Source: Litoditis marina
Taxonomy: Eukaryota; Nematoda; Chromadorea; Rhabditida; Rhabditidae
Length of the DNA stretch: 64,000 nucleotides
Direction of reading: 5' to 3'
NCBI GenBank assembly: GCA_964036275.1
Contig: OZ038435.1
Coordinates: 16,333,920 to 16,397,919 of the forward strand
Each line of letters opens with the position of its first letter. Position 1 is the stretch's first letter. The translations under genes and the position numbers were made by a program. Below, piece by piece: positions 36,976-48,232 of this stretch. The notes beneath the pieces were generated by a model. The model saw nothing but the letters and a program-made list of their open reading frames with translations, was not told the origin of the DNA and did not search any database.

Positions 36976-37344
36976 ATGTTATACGAGAGGCAAGGAAGTG
37001 TACTCCCCACCGCATGTTGCAGAGACCAACGCATAGTTGCGTGGCTGATAAAACACAGTTGTCAGCTGGCAGAAAACCAACTACGTTTCTTTGGTAAAAG
37101 TGTTATTAACCCACCATAAACGGAGAATCTAACAATTTTCATGAATTTTCTGTTTTTTTTTGTTTTCTAGAAAGCAACATATTTTCAAAGCCAAATCTTA
37201 CAGTTGGGGTCATGGTGGAAGGTAATAAGAATTAGTGAATTTAATTAGGTCCTACTTAGGTAAAAAGCAAATGTAGCACAAAGCTGACCTGAGTTCGAAG
37301 TTTAAAACGCATTTTTAAAAATAGATTGCTGAAAAACAAAAAAT

Positions 37345-37417
37345 TGCTCCCGGTGAGGCTCGAACTCACGACCTTCAGATTATGAGACTGACGCGCTGCC
37401 GACTGCGCTACGGAAGC
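37345..37417 (-). tRNA. tRNA-Met(CAT), elongator
   Basis: Intact. The terminator is extended to six T (CATT changed to AATT on the plus strand). Confidence 0.95.
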
Positions 37418-37795
37418 ATGTTATACGAGAGGCAAGGAAGTGTACTCCCCACCGCATGTTGCAAAGACCAACGCATAGTTGCGTGGCTGATAAAACACAG
37501 TTGTCAGCTGTAGGCGAGAAAACCAACTACGTTTTTTTGGTAAAAGTGTTATTTACCCACCATAGACGGAGAATATGACAGTTTTCATAAATTTTCTGAT
37601 TCTAAAGTTAGTTTTCTAGAGAGCAACAAATTTTACCAACCAAATCTTACAGTTAGGGTCATGTTAGAAGGTGATAAGGATTAGTGAATTTAATTAGGTC
37701 ATTTACTTAGGTAGAAAGCAAATGTAGCACAAAGCTGACCTGAATTCGAAGTTTAAAACGCATTTTTAAAAATAGATTGCTGAAAAACAAAACAT

Positions 37796-37868
37796 TGCTC
37801 CCGGTGAGGCTCGAACTCACGACCTTCAGATTATGAGACTGACGCGCTGCCGACTGCGCTACGGAAGC
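37796..37868 (-). tRNA. tRNA-Met(CAT), elongator
   Basis: Intact copy, no change seen. Confidence 0.95.
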
Positions 37869-38245
37869 ATGTTATACGAGAGGCAAGGAAGTGTACTCCC
37901 CACCGCATGTTGCAAAGACCAACGCATAGTTGCGTGGCTGATAAAACACAGTTGTCAGCTGTAGGCGAGAAAACAACTACGTTTCTTTGGTAAAAGTGTT
38001 ATTAACCCACCATGGACGGAGAATATGACAGTTTTCATAAATTTTCTGATTCTAAAGTTAGTTTTCTAGAGAGCAACATATTTTACCAACCAAATCTTAC
38101 AGTTAGGGTCATGTTAGAAGGTGATAAGGATTAGTGAATTTAATTAGGTCATTTACTTAGGTAGAAAGCAAATGTAGCACAAAGCTGACCTAAATTCGAA
38201 GTTTAAAACGCATTTTTAAAAATAGATTGATGAAAAACAAAACAT

Positions 38246-38318
38246 TGCTCCCGGTGAGGCTCGAACTCACGACCTTCAGATTATGAGACTGACGCGCTGC
38301 CGACTGCGCTACGGAAGC
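38246..38318 (-). tRNA. tRNA-Met(CAT), elongator
   Basis: Intact; shares the GATTGATG trailer marker with 36903-36975. Confidence 0.95.
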
Positions 38319-38688
38319 ATGTTATACGAGAGGCAAGGAAGTGTACTCCCCACCGCATGTTGCAGAGACCAACGCATAGTTGCGTGGCTGATAAAACACA
38401 GTTGTCAGCTGGCAGAAAACCAACTACGTTTCTTTGGTAAAAGTGTTATTAACCCACCATAAACGGAGAATCTAACAATTTTCATGAATTTTCTGTTTTT
38501 TTTTTGTTTTCTAGAAAGCAACATATTTTCAAAGCCAAATCTTACAGTTGGGGTCATGGTGGAAGGTAATAAGAATTAGTGAATTTAATTAGGTCCTATT
38601 TAGGTAAAAAGCAAATGTAGCACAAAGCTGACCTGAATTCGAAGTTTAAAACGCATTTTTAAAAATAGATTGCTGAAAAACAAAACAT

Positions 38689-38761
38689 TGCTCCCGGTGA
38701 GGCTCGAACTCACGACCTTCAGATTATGAGACTGACGCGCTGCCGACTGCGCTACGGAAGC
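38689..38761 (-). tRNA. tRNA-Met(CAT), elongator
   Basis: Intact copy, no change seen. Confidence 0.95.
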
Positions 38762-39133
38762 ATGTTATACGAGAGGCAAGGAAGTGTACTCCCCACCGCA
38801 TGTTGCAGAGACCAATGCATAATTGCGTGGCTGATAAAACACAGTTGTCAGCTGTAGGCGAGAAAACCAACTACGTTTCTTTGGTAAAAAGGTTATTAAC
38901 CCACCATAGACGGAGAATCTAACAATTTTCATGAATTTTCTGGTTTTTTTGTTTTCTAGAAAGCAACATATTTTCAAAGCCAAATCTTACAGTTGGGGTC
39001 ATGGTGGAAGGTAATAAGAATTAGTGAATTTAATTAGGTCCTACTTAGGTAAAAAGCAAATGTAGCACAAAGCTGACATGAACTCAGAGATTAAAACGCA
39101 TTTTTAAAAATAGATTGCTGAAAAACAAAACAT

Positions 39134-39206
39134 TGCTCCCGGTGAGGCTCGAACTCACGACCTTCAGATTATGAGACTGACGCGCTGCCGACTGCGCTAC
39201 GGAAGC
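39134..39206 (-). tRNA. tRNA-Met(CAT), elongator
   Basis: Intact copy in a unit that recurs at 43128. Confidence 0.95.
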
Positions 39207-39578
39207 ATGTTATACGAGAGGCAAAGAAGTGTACTCCCCACCGCATGTTGCAGAGACCAACGCATAGTTGCGTGGCTGATAAAACACAGTTGTCAGCTGT
39301 AGGCGAGAAAACCAACTACGTTTCGTTGGTAAAAGTGTTATTAACCCACCATAGACGGAGAATCTAACAATTTTCATGAATTTTCTGGTTTTTTTGTTTT
39401 CTAGAAAGCAACATATTTTCAAAGCCAAATCTTACAGTTGGGGTCATGGTGGAAGGTAATAAGAATTAGTGAATTTAATTAGGTCCTACTTAGGTAAAAA
39501 GCAAATGTAGCACAAAGCTGACCTGAATTCGAAGTTTAAAACGCATTTTTAAAAATAGATTGCTGAAAAACAAAACAT

Positions 39579-39651
39579 TGCTCCCGGTGAGGCTCGAACT
39601 CACGACCTTCAGATTATGAGACTGACGCGCTGCCGACTGCGCTACGGAAGC
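39579..39651 (-). tRNA. tRNA-Met(CAT), elongator
   Basis: Intact; an extra half-unit without a tRNA follows it to the right. Confidence 0.95.
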
Positions 39652-40237
39652 ATGTTATACGAGAGGCAAGGAAGTGTACTCCCCACCGCATGTTGCAGAG
39701 ACCAACGCATAGTTGCGTGGCTGATAAAACACAGTTGTCAGCTGTAGGCGAGAAAACCAACTACGTTTCTTTGGTAAAAGTCTTATTAACCCACCATAGA
39801 CGGAGAATCTAACAATTTCCATGAACTTTCTGGTTTTAAAGTTCGTTTTCTAGAAAGCAACATATTTTACCAACCAAATCTTACAGTTAGGGTCATGTTG
39901 GAAGGTAATAAGGATTAGTGCATTTAATTAGGTCATTTACTTAGGTAGAAAGCAAATGTAGAACAAAACTACGTTTGTTTGTAAAAAGTGTTATTTACCC
40001 ACCATAGACCGGGAATCTAACAATTTTCATGAATTTTCTGGTTTTAAAGTTCGTTTTCTAGAAAGCAACATATTTTACCAGCCAAATCTCACATTTGGGG
40101 TCATTTTGGAAGGTAATAAGGAGTAGTGCTATTAATCAGGTTCTTCACTTAGGTAAAAAGCAAATGTAGAACAAAACAGACATGAACTCAGAGATTAAAA
40201 CGCATTTTTAAAAATAGATTGCTGAAAAACAAAACAT

Positions 40238-40310
40238 TGCTCCCGGTGAGGCTCGAACTCACGACCTTCAGATTATGAGACTGACGCGCTGCCGACTGCG
40301 CTACGGAAGC
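40238..40310 (-). tRNA. tRNA-Met(CAT), elongator
   Basis: Intact; the upstream flank has GGGAGGCCAGG instead of GAGAGGCAAGG. Confidence 0.95.
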
Positions 40311-40688
40311 ATGTTATACGGGAGGCCAGGAAGTGTACTCCCCACCGCATGTTGCAGAGACCAACGCATAGTTGCGTGGCTGATAAAACACAGTTGTCAG
40401 CTGTAGGCGAGAAAACCAACTACGTTTTTTTGGTAAAAGTGTTATTTACCCACCATAGACGGAGAATATGACAGTTTTCATAAATTTTCTGATTCTAAAG
40501 TTAGTTTTCTAGAGAGCAACAAATTTTACCAACCAAATCTTACAGTTAGGGTCATGTTAGAAGGTGATAAGGATTAGTGAATTTAATTAGGTCATTTACT
40601 AAGGTAGAAAGCAAATGTAGCACAAAGCTGACCTGAATTCGAAGTTTAAAACGCATTTTTAAAAATAGATTGCTGAAAAACAAAACAT

Positions 40689-40761
40689 TGCTCCTGGTGA
40701 GGCTCGAACTCACGACCTTCAGATTATGAGACTGACGCGCTGCCGACTGCGCTACGGAAGC
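40689..40761 (-). tRNA. tRNA-Met(CAT), acceptor-stem variant
   Basis: The 3' acceptor strand is CAGGAGC, giving a C-A mismatch at pair 6-67, a different change from the 35551/36002 pair. Confidence 0.85.
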
Positions 40762-41139
40762 ATGTTATACGAGAGGCAAGGAAGTGTACTCCCCACCGCA
40801 TGTTGCAGAGACCAACGCATAGTTGCGTGGCTGATAAAACACAGTTGTCAGCTGTAGGCGAGAAAACCAACTACGTTTCTTTGGTAAAAGTCTTATTAAC
40901 CCACCATAGACGGAGAATCTAACAATTTCCATGAACTTTCTGGTTTTAAAGTTCGTTTTCTAGAAAGCAACATATTTTACCAGCCAAATCTCACATTTGG
41001 GGTCATTTTGGAAGGTAATAAGGAGTAGTGCTATTAATCAGGTTCTTCACTTAGGTAAAAAGCAAATGTAGAACAAAACAGACATGAACTCAGAGATTAA
41101 AACGCATTTTTAAAAATAGATTGCTGAAAAACAAAACAT

Positions 41140-41212
41140 TGCTCCCGGTGAGGCTCGAACTCACGACCTTCAGATTATGAGACTGACGCGCTGCCGACTG
41201 CGCTACGGAAGC
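41140..41212 (-). tRNA. tRNA-Met(CAT), elongator
   Basis: Intact copy, no change seen. Confidence 0.95.
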
Positions 41213-41590
41213 ATGTTATACGGGAGGCAAGGAAGTGTACTCCCCACCGCATGTTGCAGAGACCAACGCATAGTTGCGTGGCTGATAAAACACAGTTGTC
41301 AGCTGTAGGCGAGAAAACCAACTACGTTTTTTTGGTAAAAGTGTTATTTACCCACCATAGACGGAGAATATGACAGTTTTCATAAATTTTCTGATTCTAA
41401 AGTTAGTTTTCTAGAGAGCAACAAATTTTACCAACCAAATCTTACAGTTAGGGTCATGTTAGAAGGTGATAAGGATTAGTGAATTTAATTAGGTCATTTA
41501 CTAAGGTAGAAAGCAAATGTAGCACAAAGCTGACCTGAATTCGAAGTTTAAAACGCATTTTTAAAAATAGATTGCTGAAAAACAAAACAT

Positions 41591-41663
41591 TGCTCCCGGT
41601 GAGGCTCGAACTCACGACCTTCAGATTATGAGACTGACGCGCTGCCGACTGCGCTACGGAAGC
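41591..41663 (-). tRNA. tRNA-Met(CAT), elongator
   Basis: Intact copy, no change seen. Confidence 0.95.
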
Positions 41664-42035
41664 ATGTTATACGAGAGGCAAGGAAGTGTACTCCCCACCG
41701 CATGTTGCAGAGACCAACGCATAATTGCGTGGCTGATAAAACACAGTTGTCAGCTGTAGGCGAGAAAACCAACTACGTTTCTTTGGTAAAAGTGTTATTA
41801 ACCCACCATAGACGGAGAATCTAACAATTTTCATGAATTTTCTGGTTTTTTTGTTTTCTAGAAAGCAACATATTTTCAAAGCCAAATCTTACAGTTGGGG
41901 TCATGGTGGAAGGTAATAAGAATTAGTGAATTTAATTAGGTCCTACTTAGGTAAAAAGCAAATGTAGCACAAAGCTGACCTGAATTCGAAGTTTAAAACG
42001 CATTTTTAAAAATAGATTGCTGAAAAACAAAACAT

Positions 42036-42108
42036 TGCTCCCGGTGAGGCTCGAACTCACGACCTTCAGATTATGAGACTGACGCGCTGCCGACTGCGCT
42101 ACGGAAGC
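42036..42108 (-). tRNA. tRNA-Met(CAT), elongator
   Basis: Intact; followed by a second long unit with an extra half-unit. Confidence 0.95.
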
Positions 42109-42682
42109 ATGTTATACGAGAGGCAAGGAAGTGTACTCCCCACCGCATGTTGCAGAGACCAACGCATAGTTGCGTGGCTGATAAAACACAGTTGTCAGCT
42201 GTAGGCGAGAAAACCAACTACGTTTCTTTGGTAAAAGTCTTATTAACCCACCATAGACGGAGAATCTAACAATTTCCATGAACTTTCTGGTTTTAAAGTT
42301 CGTTTTCTAGAAAGCAACATATTTTACCAACCAAATCTTACAGTTAGGGTCATGTTGGAAGGTAATAAGGATTAGTGCATTTAATTAGGTCATTTACTTA
42401 GGTAGAAAGCAAATGTAGAACAAAACTAAGTTTGTTTGTAAAAAGTGTTATTTACCCACCATAGACCGGGAATCTAACAATTTTCATGAATTTTCTGGTT
42501 TTATAGAAAGCAACATATTTTACCAGCCAAATCTCACATTTGGGGTCATTTTGGAAGGTAATAAGGAGTAGTGCTATTAATCAGGTTCTTCACTTAGGTA
42601 AAAAGCAAATGTAGCACAAAGCTGACCTGAATTCGAAGTTTAAAACGCATTTTTAAAAATAGATTGCTGAAAAACAAAACAT

Positions 42683-42755
42683 TGCTCCCGGTGAGGCTCG
42701 AACTCACGACCTTCAGATTATGAGACTGACGCGCTGCCGACTGCGCTACGGAAGC
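42683..42755 (-). tRNA. tRNA-Met(CAT), elongator
   Basis: Intact copy, no change seen. Confidence 0.95.
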
Positions 42756-43127
42756 ATGTTATACGAGAGGCAAGGAAGTGTACTCCCCACCGCATGTTGC
42801 AGAGACCAACGCATAATTGCGTGGCTGATAAAACACAGTTGTCAGCTGTAGGCGAGAAAACCAACTACGTTTCTTTGGTAAAAGTGTTATTAACCCACCA
42901 TAGACGGAGAATCTAACAATTTTCATGAATTTTCTGGTTTTTTTGTTTTCTAGAAAGCAACATATTTTCAAAGCCAAATCTTACAGTTGGGGTCATGGTG
43001 GAAGGTAATAAGAATTAGTGAATTTAATTAGGTCCTACTTAGGTAAAAAGCAAATGTAGCACAAAGCTGACATGAACTCAGAGATTAAAACGCATTTTTA
43101 AAAATAGATTGCTGAAAAACAAAACAT

Positions 43128-43200
43128 TGCTCCCGGTGAGGCTCGAACTCACGACCTTCAGATTATGAGACTGACGCGCTGCCGACTGCGCTACGGAAGC
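43128..43200 (-). tRNA. tRNA-Met(CAT), elongator
   Basis: Intact; unit nearly identical to that at 39134. Confidence 0.95.
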
Positions 43201-43572
43201 ATGTTATACGAGAGGCAAAGAAGTGTACTCCCCACCGCATGTTGCAGAGACCAACGCATAGTTGCGTGGCTGATAAAACACAGTTGTCAGCTGTAGGCGA
43301 GAAAACCAACTACGTTTCGTTGGTAAAAGTGTTATTAACCCACCATAGACGGAGAATCTAACAATTTTCATGAATTTTCTGGTTTTTTTGTTTTCTAGAA
43401 AGCAACATATTTTCAAAGCCAAATCTTACAGTTGGGGTCATGGTGGAAGGTAATAAGAATTAGTGAATTTAATTAGGTCCTACTTAGGTAAAAAGCAAAT
43501 GTAGCACAAAGCTGACCTGAATTCGAAGTTTAAAACGCATTTTTAAAAATAGATTGCTGAAAAACAAAACAT

Positions 43573-43645
43573 TGCTCCCGGTGAGGCTCGAACTCACGAC
43601 CTTCAGATTATGAGACTGACGCGCTGCCGACTGCGCTACGGAAGC
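43573..43645 (-). tRNA. tRNA-Met(CAT), elongator
   Basis: Intact copy, no change seen. Confidence 0.95.
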
Positions 43646-44023
43646 ATGTTATACGAGAGGCAAGGAAGTGTACTCCCCACCGCATGTTGCAGAGACCAAC
43701 GCATAGTTGCGTGGCTGATAAAACACAGTTGTCAGCTGTAGGCGAGAAAACCAACTACGCTTTTTTGGTAAAAGTGTTATTTACCCACCATAGACGGAGA
43801 ATATGACAGTTTTCATGAATTTTCTGATTCTAAAGTTAGTTTTCTAGAGAGCAACAAATTTTACCAACCAAATCTTACAGTTAGGGTCATGTTAGAAGGT
43901 GATGAGGATTAGTGAATTTAATTAGGTCATTTACTTAGGTAAAAAGCAAATGTAGCACAAAGCTGACCTGAATTCGAAGTTTAAAACGCATTTTTAAAAA
44001 TAGATTGCTGAAAAACAAAACAT

Positions 44024-44096
44024 TGCTCCCGGTGAGGCTCGAACTCACGACCTTCAGATTATGAGACTGACGCGCTGCCGACTGCGCTACGGAAGC
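44024..44096 (-). tRNA. tRNA-Met(CAT), elongator
   Basis: Intact; the 5' flank reads TATATGAGAGG rather than TATACGAGAGG on the plus strand. Confidence 0.95.
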
Positions 44097-44474
44097 ATGT
44101 TATATGAGAGGCAAGGAAGTGTACTCCCCACCGCATGTTGCAGAGACCAACGCATAGTTGCGTGGCTGATAAAACACAGTTGTCAGCTGTAGGCGAGAAA
44201 ACCAACTACGCTTTTTTGGTAAAAGTGTTATTTACCCACCATAGACGGAGAATATGACAGTTTTCATGAATTTTCTGATTCTAAAGTTAGTTTTCTAGAG
44301 AGCAACAAATTTTACCAACCAAATCTTACAGTTAGGGTCATGTTAGAAGGTGATAAGGATTAGTGAATTTAATTAGGTCATTTACTTAGGTAGAAAGCAA
44401 ATGTAGCACAAAGCTGACCTGAATTCGAAGTTTAAAACGCATTTTTAAAAATAGATTGCTGAAAAACAAAACAT

Positions 44475-44547
44475 TGCTCCCGGTGAGGCTCGAACTCACG
44501 ACCTTCAGATTATGAGACTGACGCGCTGCCGACTGCGCTACGGAAGC
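44475..44547 (-). tRNA. tRNA-Met(CAT), elongator, last copy before the Polinton
   Basis: Intact tRNA body. The Polinton begins 133 bp upstream of its 5' end, and its leader is rearranged (next entry). Confidence 0.93.
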
Positions 44548-44602
44548 ATGTACGCTGCCGACTGCGCTACGGAAGCATGCCGACTGCGCTACGGAAGCAT
44601 GG
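44548..44602. repeat. Two extra copies of the tRNA 5' end
   Basis: Two partial duplications of the tRNA 5' portion (ending in GACTGCGCTACGGAAGCATG) follow the full gene, replacing the usual TTATACG leader. They look like slippage products and cannot fold as tRNAs. Confidence 0.8.
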
Positions 44603-44674
44603 AGAGGCAAGGAAGTGTACTCCCCACCGCATGTTGCAGAGACCAACGCATAGTTGCGTGGCTGATAAAACACA

Positions 44675-44680
44675 GTTGTC
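44675..44680. repeat. Polinton target-site duplication, left
   Basis: GTTGTC immediately before the left terminus, repeated at 63490-63495. In uninterrupted units the same place reads CAGTTGTCAGCTGTAGG, so the duplication is exact. Confidence 0.95.
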
Positions 44681-44885
44681 AGTAGTGTATGTCACCCCCG
44701 TGGGACATGTCACCCAGTTGGGACATCCCCCGGCGGCGCGCTAGCGCCGCAATGTCTCCGCACAGTGACACCCTGGTGTCACCCAGATGTGACACTTATT
44801 GATTTTCGAAATATTGACTTCTCGAATTTCGAAATATTGATTTTTCGAAATATTGAATTTTCGAAATATTGACTTTTCGAAAATG
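44681..44885. repeat. Polinton left terminal inverted repeat
   Basis: The outer 160 bp match the right end with one visible mismatch (T at 44742 against C). Inside is a GC-rich palindromic part (GGCGGCGCGCTAGCGCCGC) and then tandem TTTCGAAATATTGA motifs. The inner limit is blurred by different numbers of these motifs at the two ends. Confidence 0.93.
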
Positions 44886-45909
44886 AATCTCACAAAGAAA
44901 GGATAGATAAGGTAATCAAATTTTTTCCTCCAGACATTTTCAAGTGGGCCAAGAAAGCCAATTGAAAAATCATGAAGGCAAAAACTTTTTTTACCCGGTC
45001 ACTGGGGTAGTCGAGAGCAAGCTCATGACTGTTACAAATGTAAATACAGCATAATATAAACCTCTTCATATGGATTATAGAGATTTGTGATGAGATAAGA
45101 AAAAAAACCTACTACCAAAAGTGCAGCCTTAGTGACCTTGGTGTCTGGCAAGTACAACAACTTTCGAAATATTGATTCCATAAAAAACGCAATAAATGAC
45201 CACGACTTTGGCAAATACGAGGACAATGAATACACATGTTCTTACACGATTTGCACGTTTCGCGATTCGGTGAAATTCAAAACAGCTAATTCAAGCCACC
45301 TAGAATTCGTGTTGTCGGAATGGCTCAGCCGCGAAAGAGGAAATAAATAATAGAGCGTAATATATGTACGCTAACAAAGGAGTAGATTTATGCTATAGCG
45401 AAATGACTGAATTCGCAGCTTTGCGTCGAAGATATTGAAGAAATAAAGAATAATAGATCATGATGTATGAATGTTAAAAAAGGTAGAAATATGGTACAAA
45501 GGAATTGTTGAATTCAAAGTTCACCGTCGAAAATATTAAGGAGAGAGCGAATATTACTCATGAAATATGCATGAGTGATGGAAAATACGTTCCAATAATG
45601 ATCTTATTTGTCGAAACACCTGGCAGCATGTCTTCGCGTTAGCCCCGCCCCCCTAATACACAGCAGAAATTTCGGTCCGAAACACCGCCCCCTACACAGC
45701 AGACATTTGTGAACAACATATTTCAAAACAATACCTATCCGGATTAAGTATAGATGTTTTCCAGTAACTACTTTTTCGAGAATAATGTTTGCTAGTTCAT
45801 TTAAAGTGCATCTTTTTGTGTCCCTGATACCTGCTAAGATGAGCCATGGGAGATATTTGAAACAGGTCCAATCTTTATGTTGAAACAAATGGGGTAACTT
45901 GTACAATGG
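44886..45909. other. Polinton left subterminal region, no recognised gene
   Basis: AT-rich sequence between the TIR and the glycoprotein gene. A plus-strand frame around 45150-45350 (about 65 codons, no ATG start) has two Cys and no recognisable domain. A minus frame at 45906-45604 also lacks ATG. Either could be an exon of an unrecognised gene. Confidence 0.4.
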
Positions 45910-47530
45910 TTAAATAACTCTTATGGTATCCAATTCGATATCCTCACCGATTATCTTCTTTTTCTTTCCGAAAAAGGCTTTGCAGAAGGCGATAAGGATA
46001 AAATTTCCACAGCCCCCGGCCATGAATACCACGCCATCTACAAACTTCATCTATTTAATTGTACCATACGGTTGTAATTCCTTAATTTTAATTCCGCTGA
46101 GTATCACGTGAAGAGAAAAAATTAACTCACATGTGAAATAGACCTGGACTGTAGCCCCACTTTCGGGAATAGGTTCAGCAATCTCCGTAACTGATGTCGA
46201 GATAGTTGTTAAATCTCCAGCCGGGGCAGTATTCTCAACAATGATATGACTGAGCATCCTGGAAAATGGCGTGCAATCATTTGAACACCTCCTAACTGGT
46301 TCTCACATAGGCTTGAATTATATCCCCACTAACCTTGTCTCACTAGTGACGGGTTGAGCAGTAATGAACCAGTTAGGATGGGTCTGGCGATCGATAAAAC
46401 TGGAAAGTAAACTATATTGAAGGGGGTAAAACTTATAGAGAAACATGGGAAGAAAATTACCTACGTGTAATAGAAAGTTGGGACATAGGTGGTGGGTGCC
46501 AGGGTAGTGGTGACAGGTTTGGCATGAGTGGTTCGAATATGAGGAGAGATGGTAGTTGTCCGGGTGGTGGTGATAGTGGGGGTGGTACGAGCGGTGCGGG
46601 TAGAAGGGAAGGTGGCAGGTGTCGGGGTGGTGGTGATAGTGGGGGTGGTACGAACGGTGCGGGTAGAAGGGAAGGTGGCAGGTGTCGGGGTGGTGGTGGT
46701 GATACGCCTGGCACGAATGGTCCCAGTAACCTCACGTATTTCCATGCGGGCTAGTCTGAAGGTGTATTATTTGTACGCGGTTTAACTGTCCCAGCTAACT
46801 TTTTTCTAAGAAACTATATACTAACCCCCAAGTCATAGTCACAGGGTTTCTGGTGATGAGCCAGCCGGGTGGAGTCACGGGGTCGGAGTGCCTGAAGGGT
46901 AAATTTTAGATATGAAGGTGAATGAATCAAAAACTATGTAATAGTGGAAAAACACCCACGTATGATTATATGTTGTTGTGGCCGGATTCGATTTATCATA
47001 AACCCCGGGGATTGTGACAGTACTCGTAACAGAACTCCTGCAGATGAAATAAAAACAATTGAGTCTTAAAAGAAAGGTCAATACAATGAAAACGTCAAAA
47101 CGTGCTAAACACTCACGGCCTAGGGGATGAAGTCCGCGGCTTGGCAGTTATACGCGAAGTATTTGGATAGATACTGGTTGGTGCCATACTGTAATTATGA
47201 TATTCGAAAAACACGGGGAATCAGTTTCAAGCAATCTAGTTGTATATATCCCCACCAATTTATTGGAAAGACACAGAGCGGGGTATGTATATGATTGAAA
47301 ATTTAAGCTCAAATGTCCGAGAAAATCAATTCAACGGTGCAATAAACATGGAAAGATGGGTCCGATGACGGTTTTAGATAAAAAATTAGTTCGAAAACTT
47401 ACATATTACAGCTATCCCCCACCCATCCTGTATTGCACACACACCATTCGGTATCAGCCTTTTGGACACAATATCCGTTTTGTGAGCAAAGATTGTAAAT
47501 AGAGCAGAACAACAAGGCCACTCTGATCAT
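45910..47530 (-). CDS. EGF/mucin-type single-pass membrane glycoprotein, eight exons
   Basis: Exons on the minus strand: 47530-47403, 47188-47117, 47037-46960, 46891-46826, 46755-46465, 46399-46334, 46258-46131 and 46037-45910. All introns are GT-AG, all junctions keep frame, and the total is 957 nt (318 residues). Residues 1-42 hold a hydrophobic start and an EGF-like Cys pattern (C-x5-C-x5-C-x8-C-x-C-x8-C) with G-W-V-G. A long Thr/Pro-rich stalk follows, with a direct repeat around T-T-P-T-P-A-T-F. Exons 4 and 6 are each 66 nt and encode similar W-[LF]-I-T-x-x-P-V-T segments. The last exon gives one membrane helix and a K-K-K-K cytoplasmic tail. The first Cys lies so close to the start that an upstream exon with a signal peptide is possible (TTTCAG directly precedes the ATG). 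It may be a virion surface or cell-adhesion protein; that role is inference. I do not recognise it as a known fusogen. Confidence 0.75.
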
Positions 47531-47574
47531 CTGAAACCATTATTTGACAGCCGTATTCGTTAAAGTTGTAAACG

Positions 47575-47580
47575 TATATA
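47575..47580 (-). promoter_or_regulatory. TATA-like box of the glycoprotein gene
   Basis: TATATA on the minus strand, 45 bp upstream of the proposed ATG. Its significance weakens if there is an additional 5' exon. Confidence 0.4.
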
Positions 47581-47796
47581 GGTCATTGAAATGTGTATAG
47601 AAAAATGTAAGAGAAATGCTGTACAATGGGAATCATTGTTTCTGTCTGTTGATCACGGCCCCTGATAAGGTCAACATATGGCTGGTGAGTCACGCCAGAC
47701 TACATTTTCCAAACTACATTCATCCACATTGTGCCATTTCAATATCTCTATTATATTTTCCTTTCTTGAGTGAAAAACACGTTTATGTAAAAACAT

Positions 47797-48171
47797 TTAT
47801 TCTGGGTAATCTATCTCACATTCCGAATCATACATAATATCGCTCACATCTAAGGAATAATCGTATTCATCTAGAGAATTATCGTATTCATGTATAAATA
47901 AATCATTCTCATCAAAACTCGAATCAGAACTCCATCCTTCTTCATCGTCATCCACAACTGACATTACTTCCGACTGTACATCCACAAAATTAATAGGTTC
48001 CATGAAAAACTCTGGAACTAGGTCCGAAAAGTCCAAAGGTTGACTTCCAACTGGAGGGTACACCACCGGCGGCTGCCATTCTAAGCCATCAGTTTCAAAA
48101 TTATTCTGTTCTTCTTCCATGATGTGCGGATCTTGCACAGCAGAATATGCGACCACTGGCTGCCACTCCAT
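47797..48171 (-). CDS. Acidic protein of unknown function (124 residues)
   Basis: Starts at ATG 48171. Very rich in Asp and Glu from residue 70 on (D-D-D-E-E, S-F-D-E-N-D, D-E-Y-D-Y-S), with two W-Q-P segments and P-P-V-V-Y-P-P near the N-terminus. No helix-rich domain or Cys is visible. It lies divergent to the polymerase across a 344-bp repeat-bearing intergenic region. Acidity resembles transactivation or histone-mimic segments, but I cannot assign a role. The other acidic gene of the element (61060-61248) likewise sits beside the other copy of the shared promoter motif. Confidence 0.6.
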   Translation of the reverse strand: MEWQPVVAYSAVQDPHIMEEEQNNFETDGLEWQPPVVYPPVGSQPLDFSDLVPEFFMEPINFVDVQSEVMSVVDDDEEGWSSDSSFDENDLFIHEYDNSLDEYDYSLDVSDIMYDSECEIDYPE

Positions 48172-48232
48172 AGTTTCGAATGATTATTGCGAAATTTTTT
48201 AGTTTGTCGAAATTGGTTTACGTAACATCGAG

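Larger units (their letters stand above)
33796..44680. repeat. tRNA-Met tandem array, minus-oriented block (23 units)
   Basis: Units of about 420-450 bp, with two longer ones (39579-40238 and 42036-42683) carrying an extra half-unit without a tRNA. At least two flank subtypes alternate: GGTTTTTTTGTTTTCTAGAAAGC and GATTCTAAAGTTAGTTTTCTAGAGAGC. Multi-unit blocks recur (for example 39134-39651 resembles 43128-43645), so unequal exchange or conversion operates over several units. The block is interrupted by the Polinton. Confidence 0.9.

Noticed and set aside
34242..43422. Recurrent 72-codon minus frames in the tRNA units
   Set aside because: They start and end in the repeat flank, reach the tRNA leader and break whenever the unit flank subtype changes.
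31438..44547. Initiator tRNA-Met
   Set aside because: A G1-C72 pair and a standard TTCGA T loop mark an elongator tRNA.
44386..44673. 95-codon minus frame through a tRNA gene
   Set aside because: It reads across an intact tRNA and the stuttered 5' ends; no protein evidence.
45604..45906. 100-codon minus frame beside the glycoprotein gene
   Set aside because: No ATG start and no recognisable domain; the last glycoprotein exon already ends with a stop at 45910.
46457..46735. Pro-rich minus frame (P-P-L-S-P-P)
   Set aside because: It is the out-of-frame shadow of the Thr/Pro-rich exon; only the latter keeps phase with the neighbouring exons.
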